Of a stretch of DNA of 64,000 nt, positions 42,871-50,939 are shown in pieces. Both the position numbers and the translations under genes were made by a program. How positions within the stretch are numbered: the stretch's first letter is position 1; the number at the start of each line of letters is the position of its first letter. The notes under the pieces are model-generated. The model worked only from the letters and a program-made list of their open reading frames with translations. It had not been told where the DNA came from and ran no database searches. Source of the stretch: Planctomycetota bacterium (GTDB lineage Bacteria > Planctomycetota > B15-G4); the NCBI GenBank assembly GCA_029259745.1, contig JAJDEO010000061.1, positions 1-64,000 on the forward strand. Direction: 5' to 3'.

Positions 42871-43970
42871 GCGTGTCAGTAGCGAAGAGAACCGGCTTCT
42901 TTTCACCGCGGGTGGCTTCGAAGTCCCACCCGAAGGTCGAAGACACAGACGTCTTGGCCTTCTTCCAGCAGCTCTCGACGTTGTTCCGTGCAGGCACGCC
43001 GATCTACGAGGCGATCACCATCGCCGGGCAGCAATGCCAGTCGGACAAGCTGAGCGAGATCATCGATCAGCTCGCACGAAAGGTCGCCGCAGGTGCAGCG
43101 CTTTGGGAGGCGCTCATGTCCTACGAAGATCTGTTTCGCGAAGAGTGGATCCAGGTGATCCGCTCGGGTGAGCAGTCGGGAAAGCTGGCCGACATCCTCA
43201 TCCAGCTCGTCATTCAGATCGACGCCGCGAACCAGATGCGGTCCAAGATCGTCTCGGCGTTGATGTACCCGTGCATCATGTTCACGGTTTCGTTGATCGC
43301 TGTCTCCGTCATGCTCGTGATGGTTGTCCCGACCTTCGCGGAGATGTTCGACTCGATGGGAAGTGAACTCCCCGGCATCACGCAGGCCGTTCTCGATGTC
43401 TCGGATTTCCTTCAGGAGAAGGGGCACTTGCTGTTTGGCGGGCTCGCCGCTTTCTACTTCGGTATGCGTCGCTATCTCTCGACTCCCGAGGGGCGCAACC
43501 GCCGCGATCGGATCATGCTCTGCATGCCGCTCATCGGCGAAGTCGTCGTTCAGTCGTGCATGCAGAAGTTCGCGCTCAACATGGCGTTGCTCCTGCGGTC
43601 GGGCCTTCCACTGCTCGAAGCGATCCAGCGTGTCCGCGGCATCTTCTCGACGAACGCTGTCTACGAAGAAGCGCTGACGGGCGTCGAACGTCACGTCGAG
43701 CGTGGGGGAGGGATGGCCGACGGGCTGCAGCGGACAGGGCTCTTCACGTCGTTCGTCTACGGCATGGCCAGGATCGGTGAGGAGTCGGGGACGCTTCCCG
43801 AAGTGCTCGACGAGATCGAAACCTTCTATCGACGCAAGGTCGAGACGCTCATCGAGCGTGTCACAGGGTCGCTCGAGACCGTCGTGATCATCTTCATGGG
43901 AGTTGCCGTGGCCGTCATTCTCTGCTCGGTCTACTTGCCGATGTTCTCGATGGCTGGAGGTATCGGATGA
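42867..43970 (+). CDS. GspF/PilC-type inner-membrane platform protein
   Basis: The product has 367 residues. Two T2SSF repeats are visible. The first starts at VLAFFQQLSTLFRAGTPIYEAI, with EEWIQVIRSGEQSGKLADIL before a membrane helix (PCIMFTVSLIAVSVMLVMVVPTF). The second starts at KFALNMALLLRSGLPLLEAI, with YGMARIGEESGTLPEVLDEI before the last helix (LETVVIIFMGVAVAVILCSVYLPMF). The protein is the polytopic core on which pilins are assembled by the ATPase. It overlaps the secretin gene by 4 bases. Confidence 0.96.
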   Translation: MSVSVAKRTGFFSPRVASKSHPKVEDTDVLAFFQQLSTLFRAGTPIYEAITIAGQQCQSDKLSEIIDQLARKVAAGAALWEALMSYEDLFREEWIQVIRSGEQSGKLADILIQLVIQIDAANQMRSKIVSALMYPCIMFTVSLIAVSVMLVMVVPTFAEMFDSMGSELPGITQAVLDVSDFLQEKGHLLFGGLAAFYFGMRRYLSTPEGRNRRDRIMLCMPLIGEVVVQSCMQKFALNMALLLRSGLPLLEAIQRVRGIFSTNAVYEEALTGVERHVERGGGMADGLQRTGLFTSFVYGMARIGEESGTLPEVLDEIETFYRRKVETLIERVTGSLETVVIIFMGVAVAVILCSVYLPMFSMAGGIG

Positions 43971-45874
43971 CCCTGTCTCATCTGACGCGTTGCTCACTTG
44001 CCTGCGTGCGTCTCCTCATCGCATCGATCGTGATCACGCTGTCCGCGACGGCACAGTTCGATCTCGAAGGGATGCTGGAGAAGCTCGATCCCGAGAATCT
44101 CGAGGCGGGGCTTTCGGCGATGACGGGCGGCGGCGTCGACGACATCCTGGCCCAGACGCAGGACGCACCCGGGGCGACCAGCGGCGGTGCCGGGGCGCCG
44201 GCCGGTCCGCCGATGAGTTCGGGGTTCATCCTCGGGCCCGATCAGCTGCTCGAGTTCCATGCGCGCAATCTCCCTGTCGCCGATGCCTTTGCGCAACTGC
44301 GCCAGGCCGTGCGCATGAACATCGTCGTCACGCCTGAGGTCATCGCGTGGTTCACCGGTGATCTCTACGACATGTCGGCGGAGCAGGTCGTCGAGGCGAT
44401 CTGTCGCTCGACGAACCTCGTGGCGCGTCGCGACGGCGCCCTGCTCGTGATCGAGCCGGATCGGCCCGAGACGCGGATCTACGAGCTCTACTACGCACGT
44501 GCTGCGGACGCACTCGAGATGGTGCTCCCGTTGCTCACGCCACTCGGCCAAGCGTCAGCGTCGCTCGCCGGGTTCGAGGGCATCGGCTCCGACGCCGAAG
44601 ACGCGGGCGGGCAGAGCCTGGCGTCGTTCGACACGCTCGTCGTGCACGACGTGACGAGTGTCCTCGACGTCATCGACTCGGTGATCGCCCGCCTCGACGC
44701 CGAGCCGTTGCAGGTGCTCGTCGAGGCCACGGTTCTGTCGGTGGAGCTCACGGACGAGCTGGCTTTCGGCATCGACTTCTATGCGCTCCAGGGCGCGAAC
44801 TTCGGCGACGGCGGGATCACGAGTGCGAAGGGCACCGGCATCGTGTTCGGCTCTGACGGGTTTCCGAGCGACGACCTCGACGACGGTCTCGCCGCTGCCG
44901 CGACCGGGCTGACGGCCGGGCTGCCCGGCGGCGGTCTGTCCGTGGCGATCCTGCGCGACGGCCTCGGGGCGTTCATCGAGGCCGTCCAGACGGTGTCCAA
45001 CATCACGGTCCTGGCGCATCCGAAGATCACGACGCTCAACAAGCAGCGCGGCGAGGTCCTCCTGGGCCGCCGTGACGGCTTCCTCACGACGATCACGACG
45101 GAGACGTCGACGACGCAGACCGTCGAGTTCCTCGAGACCGGTACGCGCCTCATCTTCCGTCCCTTCATCACCCCGTCGGGCTATGTCCGACTCGAGGTGC
45201 ACCCCGAAGACAGCGACGGCGGGATCAACGCCGACGGTCTGCCTTTCAAGGAGACGGCCGAGGTCACGACGAACGTCATCGTGGCCGACGGCGAGACCGT
45301 GATCATCGGCGGGCTGTTCCGCGAACGCGAGCAGTCGATCGACATGAAGGTCCCCGTGCTCGGCGACCTGCCCGGGATCGGCGGACTGTTCCGAAGTGAG
45401 AACTCGCGCTTCGTGCGCGAGGAGATCGTGATCATGCTCACGCCGCACATCGTCGGCCCCGACGGTGAGTGGCTCGCCATGTCTCCGCGTCCTGCGAGTC
45501 GCCGCGTGTCGACGACGAGCATCGACGACGGCCGCCTCGACCGGCGCCAGGACGGCGTCCTGGGCCGCGCCACGCCTTCGCTGTCGCGCTGGGCCTCGAC
45601 GCACGAGCAGGTGGCGCAAGCCGCCTCGAAGACGGTCGAGCGCCGCGCTGGCCTGAGCGATCGGGCGCAACATGCCGTGGCGCGCGCCATGAGTCTCGTC
45701 AAAGAGGGGCGCGGTGCGGCCGCCGGAGCGGTCCTCGACACACTTTCCGCCGAGGAGCGCTCCCATCCAGAGGCCTTGGCGGTCGATCAAGTAAGGAGCG
45801 GCATCGCCGGCGCGTCCTCGGGATCGTCTGTCGATGCGAGACTTGCGCACCGAATCCTGGACGATATCCCATGA
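43967..45874 (+). CDS. Secretin (GspD/PilQ-type outer-membrane channel)
   Basis: The product has 635 residues with a signal peptide ending near SATAQ. Short N-domains (FHARNLPVADAFAQLRQAVRMNIVV; LYYARAADALEMVLPLLTPLGQAS) precede a complete secretin barrel domain (VLVEATVLSVELTDELAFGIDF; ITVLAHPKITTLNKQRGEVLLGRRDGF; VIVADGETVIIGGLFREREQSIDMKVPVLGDLPGIGGLFRS). The last 130 or so residues lack barrel features and may bind a pilotin or the neighbouring TPR lipoprotein. It forms the outer-membrane gate of the secretion/pilus machine. Confidence 0.95.
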   Translation: MTLSHLTRCSLACVRLLIASIVITLSATAQFDLEGMLEKLDPENLEAGLSAMTGGGVDDILAQTQDAPGATSGGAGAPAGPPMSSGFILGPDQLLEFHARNLPVADAFAQLRQAVRMNIVVTPEVIAWFTGDLYDMSAEQVVEAICRSTNLVARRDGALLVIEPDRPETRIYELYYARAADALEMVLPLLTPLGQASASLAGFEGIGSDAEDAGGQSLASFDTLVVHDVTSVLDVIDSVIARLDAEPLQVLVEATVLSVELTDELAFGIDFYALQGANFGDGGITSAKGTGIVFGSDGFPSDDLDDGLAAAATGLTAGLPGGGLSVAILRDGLGAFIEAVQTVSNITVLAHPKITTLNKQRGEVLLGRRDGFLTTITTETSTTQTVEFLETGTRLIFRPFITPSGYVRLEVHPEDSDGGINADGLPFKETAEVTTNVIVADGETVIIGGLFREREQSIDMKVPVLGDLPGIGGLFRSENSRFVREEIVIMLTPHIVGPDGEWLAMSPRPASRRVSTTSIDDGRLDRRQDGVLGRATPSLSRWASTHEQVAQAASKTVERRAGLSDRAQHAVARAMSLVKEGRGAAAGAVLDTLSAEERSHPEALAVDQVRSGIAGASSGSSVDARLAHRILDDIP

Positions 45875-46572
45875 CGCCGAAGGCCTCTGTGAGCTCTGCA
45901 GTCGCAGCGCTGGCACTCGGCTTGTTGGGTTTGACGGCGACGTCGTGCGTCGTGGACGAGAAGCCGCGTCAGCGACTGCAGCTCGCTCCGCACCCGACAC
46001 GCGCTCTGCTCGCCGACGAGATGCGCGCCGACGAGGAGCGTGCGAGCCAGGCGGCGGGCGCACGTGGAGGCGCCGCGTCCGAAGATGAACAGCAGACGTT
46101 CGGCGAGCAGGTTCGCGAGCGCGCTCCGGCCGGCAGCCAACGAGATCTCGAGCGAGCTCTGTTGGGACCGCGGTCGACGCGGCGCGAGCGCTCCGTCGAC
46201 ACGGTTTCGATCGGCATGCTTGCACCGGAACAGCGGCTCGAGCGCGCGCAGATCGCACTTCGCGACGATGACCCACGGACGGCCATCGAGGCTCTGCACG
46301 CCTACCTGGCGACGGTGCCGACCGACCACTCCGCGCGCATCGACCTCGCGCGTGCCTACCTGTTGGACGGGCGCGACGTGCTCGCCCGCGAGGTGCTCGT
46401 CTCCCTGCTTGGCGAGGACGTCGACCAAGGGATCGTCCTCACGCTCCTCGGCCACGTCTACGTTCGTGACGGACGCCTCGACGACGCGGCGGAACTCTAC
46501 GAAGAAGCCGTCACGCTCGGCGTCGACCGCGCGATGATCGCGCCCCTCCTACAGCGGATCGCAGAGCGGTGA
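45871..46572 (+). CDS. TPR lipoprotein, candidate secretin pilotin (PilF-like)
   Basis: The product has 233 residues starting at ATG 45871, which overlaps the secretin stop (ATGA). A lipoprotein signal with lipobox TATSC is followed by about 90 disordered charged residues, then TPR repeats (RAQIALRDDDPRTAIEALHAYLATVPTD, ARIDLARAYLLDGRDVLAREVLVSLL, LTLLGHVYVRDGRLDDAAELYEEAV). Lipoproteins made of TPRs beside a secretin gene are typical of PilF/PilW-type pilotins that help secretin assembly. The function here is inferred from location. Confidence 0.8.
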   Translation: MTPKASVSSAVAALALGLLGLTATSCVVDEKPRQRLQLAPHPTRALLADEMRADEERASQAAGARGGAASEDEQQTFGEQVRERAPAGSQRDLERALLGPRSTRRERSVDTVSIGMLAPEQRLERAQIALRDDDPRTAIEALHAYLATVPTDHSARIDLARAYLLDGRDVLAREVLVSLLGEDVDQGIVLTLLGHVYVRDGRLDDAAELYEEAVTLGVDRAMIAPLLQRIAER

Positions 46573-46997
46573 CGCGTTCCCGGCACATGGCGGGCAACAC
46601 GCTCGTCGAAGTGGTCACGGTTGCCGTCCTGGTCGGCATCGCCGTCTCGAGCGTGCTCCCGCGCTTCCACTCTGCGGTCGAGACGACCCGCGTCGACCGC
46701 GCCACGGCGATTCTCCGGAGCATCGAGCGGGCGCAGCGCATGTTCTGGATCGAAGAACAGCGCTACGCCACGAGTCTCGGAGAGCTCGAGGGCATCGGGC
46801 TCATCGACTCAGGCGTCGTCGAGGCGGACACGCCGTTCTCCTTTCGGATCGCCACCGCCGACGCAACGACGTACATCGCCGAAGCCGAGCGCGACGACAC
46901 GTCGCCCTGGTTCGGGATGATCAGCCTCGACCAAGACGGCGACGTCACCGGATCCATCAGCAACGAGGAGGGCTACAGTGTGCGTCCGGTCTACTGA
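46569..46997 (+). CDS. Minor pseudopilin (GspG/GspH-like)
   Basis: The product has 142 residues. The leader MTRSRHMAGN lacks the usual glycine-Phe junction: the sequence reads AGNTLVEVVTVAVLVGIAVSSVLPRF, so the prepilin cleavage site is G-N rather than G-F. The N-terminal helix and an extended globular domain (ATAILRSIERAQRMFWIEEQRYATSLGEL) match the pilin family. GTG 46569 overlaps the TPR lipoprotein stop. It is the first of four consecutive minor pilin genes. Confidence 0.85.
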   Translation: MTRSRHMAGNTLVEVVTVAVLVGIAVSSVLPRFHSAVETTRVDRATAILRSIERAQRMFWIEEQRYATSLGELEGIGLIDSGVVEADTPFSFRIATADATTYIAEAERDDTSPWFGMISLDQDGDVTGSISNEEGYSVRPVY

Positions 46998-47754
46998 TCG
47001 CGAACGAGGATTCACGCTCGTCGAGTGCGTCGTCGGGGTGACGGTGCTGTCGCTGCTCGCGATGGGGCTCGCCAAGCTGATGGTGAACCACGAGCGGTTG
47101 CTCGCGGGGCTCGAGGTCTGGCGCGGCGAGGGCAACGTGGCCGTCGTCCAGCGTCCCGTCGATCCGATCCAGCGCGTGCTCGGAGTCGGCGCACGGCTGA
47201 CGAGCAACGCAGCGGCCGATGTCGAGCAGCTTGGACCGCCCGATTTCTACGATGTCGAGGTGACCTCGGTCGGTCACGCACTCTGGCCGATGCGCACGAT
47301 CGCAGAAGTGGTCTTGACCTGTTACTGGGGTGCCCAGGACGTCGGCGCGACGAACGTCGTGCAGTCCGTTTGGAACACCACGGGGTCGGCCGACGACGTC
47401 ACCGTGGCGGACGGCTCACTCGACGCGGGCGTGTTCTCCAGCGAGAACGTCGCGCTCACCCAGCGTGTTCGTCTCGATGCCACCGACCAGCTCCTCGATG
47501 CCGGGTTGTACTACTTTGTCACGGATGCGAGCTCGCTCAGCACGGTGCTTCTCAGCGTCGACTTAGGCGCCGGGCCGCCGATACCGATCGTGGGCAGCAA
47601 CATCGGGACGACGGCCAGCGGCCTCGCCGTCTGGTCGTTCGAACTCACGTCACCGGGAACGATGGAGAGGCTCGACGTCGCTCGCTCGAGCTTCGCCGGG
47701 TCCTTCACGATGTCGCTTATCGAAACCTGTGTCACTGATGACATCGTCTACTGA
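46978..47754 (+). CDS. Minor pseudopilin (GspJ-like)
   Basis: The product has 258 residues. The prepilin site is RERG before FTLVECVVGVTVLSLLAMGLAKLMV; the residue after Val-Glu is Cys, an unusual choice in this helix. The large beta-rich domain fits GspJ-size pseudopilins that form the tip of the pseudopilus. GTG 46978 overlaps the previous gene by 20 bases, a relatively long overlap that suggests translational coupling. Confidence 0.85.
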   Translation: MCVRSTDRERGFTLVECVVGVTVLSLLAMGLAKLMVNHERLLAGLEVWRGEGNVAVVQRPVDPIQRVLGVGARLTSNAAADVEQLGPPDFYDVEVTSVGHALWPMRTIAEVVLTCYWGAQDVGATNVVQSVWNTTGSADDVTVADGSLDAGVFSSENVALTQRVRLDATDQLLDAGLYYFVTDASSLSTVLLSVDLGAGPPIPIVGSNIGTTASGLAVWSFELTSPGTMERLDVARSSFAGSFTMSLIETCVTDDIVY

Positions 47755-48229
47755 CCCGACGTCACGCACGGCGGGCTACACGCTTGCCGAACTCTTGATC
47801 GTCGTGACGGTGTCGGGGATCATCATGGCGATCGCGGTGCGCGGTTGGGGCCCGATGCTCGACGCAACCCTTTCACTCAAAGCTCGTGCCGGCGCGTCCG
47901 CCGACCTGCGTGTGACGGTCGGCTCGCTCCTCGAAGATCTCGGATGCGCCGATCAGGTCATCCGAACCGGCGAGGGCGGGGTGTGGATCATCCGCGAAGA
48001 AGCCTGCGCGCGGGCACTCGGGGCCTGGAACGGAAGCGATGATCCCGGCGTGCTGTGGACCTTCGAGTCGGAGGTCCTGCGGCGGCACGATCTCGCCTCG
48101 ACCGCGAACATCATGATCGCACCGCTGTCGGCGTTCGACGTCACCGAGACCGAAGAGCTGATCTCGGTCCGGATCGCCGTCGGCGAAGGACTCGACGCCT
48201 CGGAGATGACATTGCAATGGACGCTGTGA
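47738..48229 (+). CDS. Minor pseudopilin (GspI/GspH-like)
   Basis: The product has 163 residues from ATG 47738; a GTG at 47729 is equally in frame. The prepilin leader is TSRTAG before YTLAELLIVVTVSGIIMAIAVRGW, with Tyr as the methylated residue in place of Phe. It overlaps its neighbour by 17 bases. The globular part has no recognised domain. Location and leader define it as one of the tip pseudopilins. Confidence 0.8.
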   Translation: MTSSTDPTSRTAGYTLAELLIVVTVSGIIMAIAVRGWGPMLDATLSLKARAGASADLRVTVGSLLEDLGCADQVIRTGEGGVWIIREEACARALGAWNGSDDPGVLWTFESEVLRRHDLASTANIMIAPLSAFDVTETEELISVRIAVGEGLDASEMTLQWTL

Positions 48230-48600
48230 CGACACGATCCCGCGGCGAGCGGGGGACCGTCCTGCTGTTCGCGGCCATCCTCGGCGTGCTCGCGATGGGG
48301 ATCTGGGTGCTCGCGTGGCGATCGACGCACGACGCGATCCGCGTCGAGAGGTTCACGGTTCGCCGAGAGAGCCGGAGCAAGTCGACGACGGCGGCAGTGG
48401 CCGCGGGCGTGTCTCTGCTGCGCACGGGGAAGCCGTCGTTCGATCCCTACGAAGCCATCTTCGTCAACCAGTTCGGAACCGAGGTGAAGCTGACATTCAC
48501 CACGGACTTCGACGGGATGGAGTGGAGCATCGAAGGCGTGTTGGCCACCGACGGCGAGGCCGCCACGTTGCCCGCGCTGCCGGAGAGCTTCGGCTCGTGA
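48217..48600 (+). CDS. Short GspK/PilX-like protein
   Basis: The product has 127 residues. The start is ATG 48217 or GTG 48226 (overlapping the previous TGA). The sequence RGERGTVLLFAAILGVLAMGIWVLAWRSTHDAIRVE resembles the N-terminal segment of GspK/PilX proteins: G-T-V-L-L-F helix without the acidic residue at position 5 of a true pilin. GspK normally has about 300 residues, so this is much shorter. It lies exactly where GspK is expected, after the GspI/J-like genes. Confidence 0.7.
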   Translation: MDAVTTRSRGERGTVLLFAAILGVLAMGIWVLAWRSTHDAIRVERFTVRRESRSKSTTAAVAAGVSLLRTGKPSFDPYEAIFVNQFGTEVKLTFTTDFDGMEWSIEGVLATDGEAATLPALPESFGS

Positions 48601-49109
48601 TCCCGACATCCGAACCGGAGCCGCGTGGTGGGGGCGACCGCCGAGTCACTCCCACGCCTGCGTTCTGGCGCGGCGGACGCGGCGGACGTCGGCGCATGCT
48701 GCGTCGTGAAGCCGATCGGCAGCGCGGTGGCTACGTCGACGTCCCGAGACGTCTCGACGTCGTACTGGTGCTCGTCATCATGGCGCTCTCGCTTGCCGAC
48801 GCGCTTCTCACGCTCGACCACATCGAACGTGGCGGTATCGAGTGGAACCCGGCCATGCGCCTGCTCCTCGATCATGGCACCGGCTGGTTCGTCAGTGGCA
48901 AGATGGCGGTCACGGGTGTGGGGATGGTTTTCTTGCTCGCACATATGCACTTCCGACGCACGCGCATCCTGGTCGTCGCGGTGCTCGGGCTCTATCTGGC
49001 CTTGACCGCCTACCACGTGTCGCTCCTCGACGAGGGTGTTCGTCAGAGTGAGGACGCGGCGAGTGCGAATGCTGCACTGACGCGACTCGACGAAGACGAG
49101 CACAAGTGA
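48597..49109 (+). CDS. DUF5658-like membrane protein at the end of the secretion operon
   Basis: The product has 170 residues starting at GTG 48597, which overlaps the preceding stop. A basic N-terminal region is followed by three membrane helices. The first two are separated by the loop GGIEWNPAMRLLLDHGTGWFVSGKM, the pattern (acidic, N-P, hydrophobic, K) of the DUF5658 family. The function of that family is unknown. Overlap with the GspK-like gene suggests it is translated with the secretion machinery. Confidence 0.7.
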   Translation: MIPTSEPEPRGGGDRRVTPTPAFWRGGRGGRRRMLRREADRQRGGYVDVPRRLDVVLVLVIMALSLADALLTLDHIERGGIEWNPAMRLLLDHGTGWFVSGKMAVTGVGMVFLLAHMHFRRTRILVVAVLGLYLALTAYHVSLLDEGVRQSEDAASANAALTRLDEDEHK

Positions 49110-49123
49110 AGCGCGTGTGGGAC

Positions 49124-49144
49124 AGCCCGAGAATGACCCGGGCT
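49124..49144. terminator. Bidirectional hairpin between the secretion operon and the PilZ gene
   Basis: AGCCCG (49124-49129) pairs with CGGGCT (49139-49144) around a 9-base loop. It lies 15 bases after the DUF5658-like stop and overlaps the stop codon of the convergent PilZ gene. It may terminate both transcripts. Confidence 0.5.
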
Positions 49145-49487
49145 AACTTTCGATGCGGGTGGCGCGGGTGAGGGCGACGCGCAGTGAGTCGGCGAGGGTC
49201 GGGTGAGTTTCGCGGCGAATCGGCGAGGCGAACTCGAGCCCGATCCGGTTGCCTTCGATCTCTGCGCGGACGAACCGCACCACGGCGCTAACCGGTTCGT
49301 GCGAGCCTGCGTCGTTCGTCGTGATCTCGATCGTCACGGCGTCCCCGATCGTCAGCGGACGCGAGCTGAAGATCCCGCAGCCGCCTTCACTGAGATCTGT
49401 TGTCGTCACGGCGAACTTTGCTGATCCATCGCTCATTCGAGCGTCTCGTATGAACGGGACACGTTCATAGCGGCGTTGACTCTTCAT
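49143..49487 (-). CDS. PilZ-domain cyclic-di-GMP receptor
   Basis: The product has 114 residues. ATG 49487 is preceded by GGGAGGA, which would be inside the gene if the upstream in-frame GTG were used. Both cyclic-di-GMP contact motifs are intact: RRYER (R-x-x-x-R) at the N-terminus and DLSEGGCG (D-x-S-x-x-G). The rest is a single beta barrel. It converges on the end of the secretion/pilus operon, so it may couple cyclic-di-GMP to that machine (inference from location only). Confidence 0.9.
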   Translation of the reverse strand: MKSQRRYERVPFIRDARMSDGSAKFAVTTTDLSEGGCGIFSSRPLTIGDAVTIEITTNDAGSHEPVSAVVRFVRAEIEGNRIGLEFASPIRRETHPTLADSLRVALTRATRIES

Positions 49488-49672
49488 GGGTCCTCCCACC
49501 CTTTTCGTGCGACATCGATGAAGGCCCCAGTCTTCAAGATCTCACCATCGACGTCGTCCATGACGGAACTTGAACTGATCTCGGTGAAAAACGCTGGGAG
49601 CGCGGTTGTCATCCAACGCTCGCCGGTTCGGGGAGTAGAGGAGGACGTCACACATCCCATCGGCCTCGAACC

Positions 49673-50071
49673 ATGCACCGACTGATTGCCGCCACGCTGT
49701 TGATGGCGCTCATCGGCTGCTCGCGCGGCGCGGGCTCGGTAGGCACGACGACGGTCCTCTCAGGACACTACGGCCAGGCGCGGAACATCGGTTCCCTGAA
49801 GCTGTTGGTGGATGGAACGTACGAGTGCTTCATCTTCAACGGCATCACCTCCGACGGATGTGCGACGTTCGAAGGCGCGGGTGTCTCGCGGGGCTCGTGG
49901 AGCGTCGCTGACGGCGTGATCTCGTTCGAGCCGACGAACCACGGCCCGGACGACCTCGTCGTGGACATGGGCAGCGTCTGCGGAGTTGTCGCCGATGGGG
50001 GCATCGTCCTCACCGTGGACGGCGACGAGTTCCTCGCGGCGTACGAAGGACCCAGCAACGCGGGGCGTTGA
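49673..50071 (+). CDS. Small lipoprotein of unknown function
   Basis: The product has 132 residues. A typical lipoprotein signal ends at lipobox ALIGC, and the mature protein of about 115 residues is mostly predicted beta (SGHYGQARNIGSLKLLVDGTYECFIFNG, SRGSWSVADGVISFEP). I recognise no family. It is isolated; a 185-base gap precedes it and nothing recognisable lies between its stop and the Nudix gene. Two further cysteines (CFIF, GCATF) could form a disulfide. Confidence 0.75.
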   Translation: MHRLIAATLLMALIGCSRGAGSVGTTTVLSGHYGQARNIGSLKLLVDGTYECFIFNGITSDGCATFEGAGVSRGSWSVADGVISFEPTNHGPDDLVVDMGSVCGVVADGGIVLTVDGDEFLAAYEGPSNAGR

Positions 50072-50307
50072 GGAAGACGATTGCACCCCGTGGCCTCGCA
50101 CGCTGTTGCTCCGGCAAGATGACGACATGGGACACGCACTGAGGCCCGTTGACCAGACCTCGCTCGGCGTGCCGACCCTGCTCGTGGCGCGTGTGATCGG
50201 TCTCTCGTTTCCCCCGAGGCGCTGGCCTTCCTCGCCGAGCTTGAAGAAGACCTGCGTCGCTGACGATGCCACGCTGGTCGCGACGTCCTCCCACTCACTG
50301 GTTCGAC

Positions 50308-50892
50308 ATGCATCGCCGCCACACGCTCGACTTCCTCGCCGCCCACGCGTCCCGCCGGCCCGACCAGGCGCGCACCGTCGAGCGCATCCGCGCGCTCGTC
50401 GAAGCGCATGACGACTGTCTGCTGCGCTCGTGTGTGCCCGGTCACGTGACGGCGTCGGCGTGGATCGTCACGCCAGATGGGCGCCGCTGCCTGCTGACGC
50501 ACCACAAGAAGCTCGATCGCTGGCTGCAGCTCGGCGGGCACGTCGACGGCGAGGGTCGCATCGAGCTCGCCGCTGTGCGCGAGGCGGAGGAGGAATCAGG
50601 ACTGCCGCTCGAGAGCCTGTCGCTGCACCGCGCCGCCGGCGAGCTGCAGTTGCTCGACGTCGATGTCCACGTCATCCCTGCGCGCCGCGACGAGCCCGAG
50701 CACGAGCACCACGACCTCCGCTTCCTGATCGTCGCGAACCGCGAGCGTCCGCCGGTCGTCAGTGACGAGTCGCACGACGTGCGCTGGTTCGACGTGACGG
50801 AGATCGGCAGCGTGACGGACGAGCCGTCCGTCCTCCGACTCGTGGACGCGAGCCTGGAGATGCTTGCCACCGGGCAGGCCGTACGCGAGTGA
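50308..50892 (+). CDS. Nudix hydrolase
   Basis: The product has 194 residues from ATG 50308 (MHRRHTLDFLAAHA). This start matches the usual beginning of this Nudix subgroup; an in-frame ATG at 50266 adds 14 basic residues and cannot be excluded. The Nudix box GHVDGEGRIELAAVREAEEESGL is complete and is preceded by TPDGRRCLLTHHKKLDRWLQLGG. Such enzymes hydrolyse a nucleoside diphosphate linked to another moiety. The preferred substrate cannot be told from sequence. A short hairpin (CGCAC-loop-GTGCG, 50922-50937) follows the gene and may end transcription. Confidence 0.88.
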   Translation: MHRRHTLDFLAAHASRRPDQARTVERIRALVEAHDDCLLRSCVPGHVTASAWIVTPDGRRCLLTHHKKLDRWLQLGGHVDGEGRIELAAVREAEEESGLPLESLSLHRAAGELQLLDVDVHVIPARRDEPEHEHHDLRFLIVANRERPPVVSDESHDVRWFDVTEIGSVTDEPSVLRLVDASLEMLATGQAVRE

Positions 50893-50939
50893 GGGTTCGC
50901 GCCGTGATCATCGTCGCGAGCCGCACATCGGCGTGCGAG

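Noticed and set aside
49484..49678. A 64-codon minus-strand frame whose stop overlaps the PilZ ATG
   Set aside because: The overlap is tempting, but the frame runs across the promoter and start of the divergent lipoprotein gene. It has no good ribosome site and no recognisable domain. A 42-residue version starting at 49612 remains possible.
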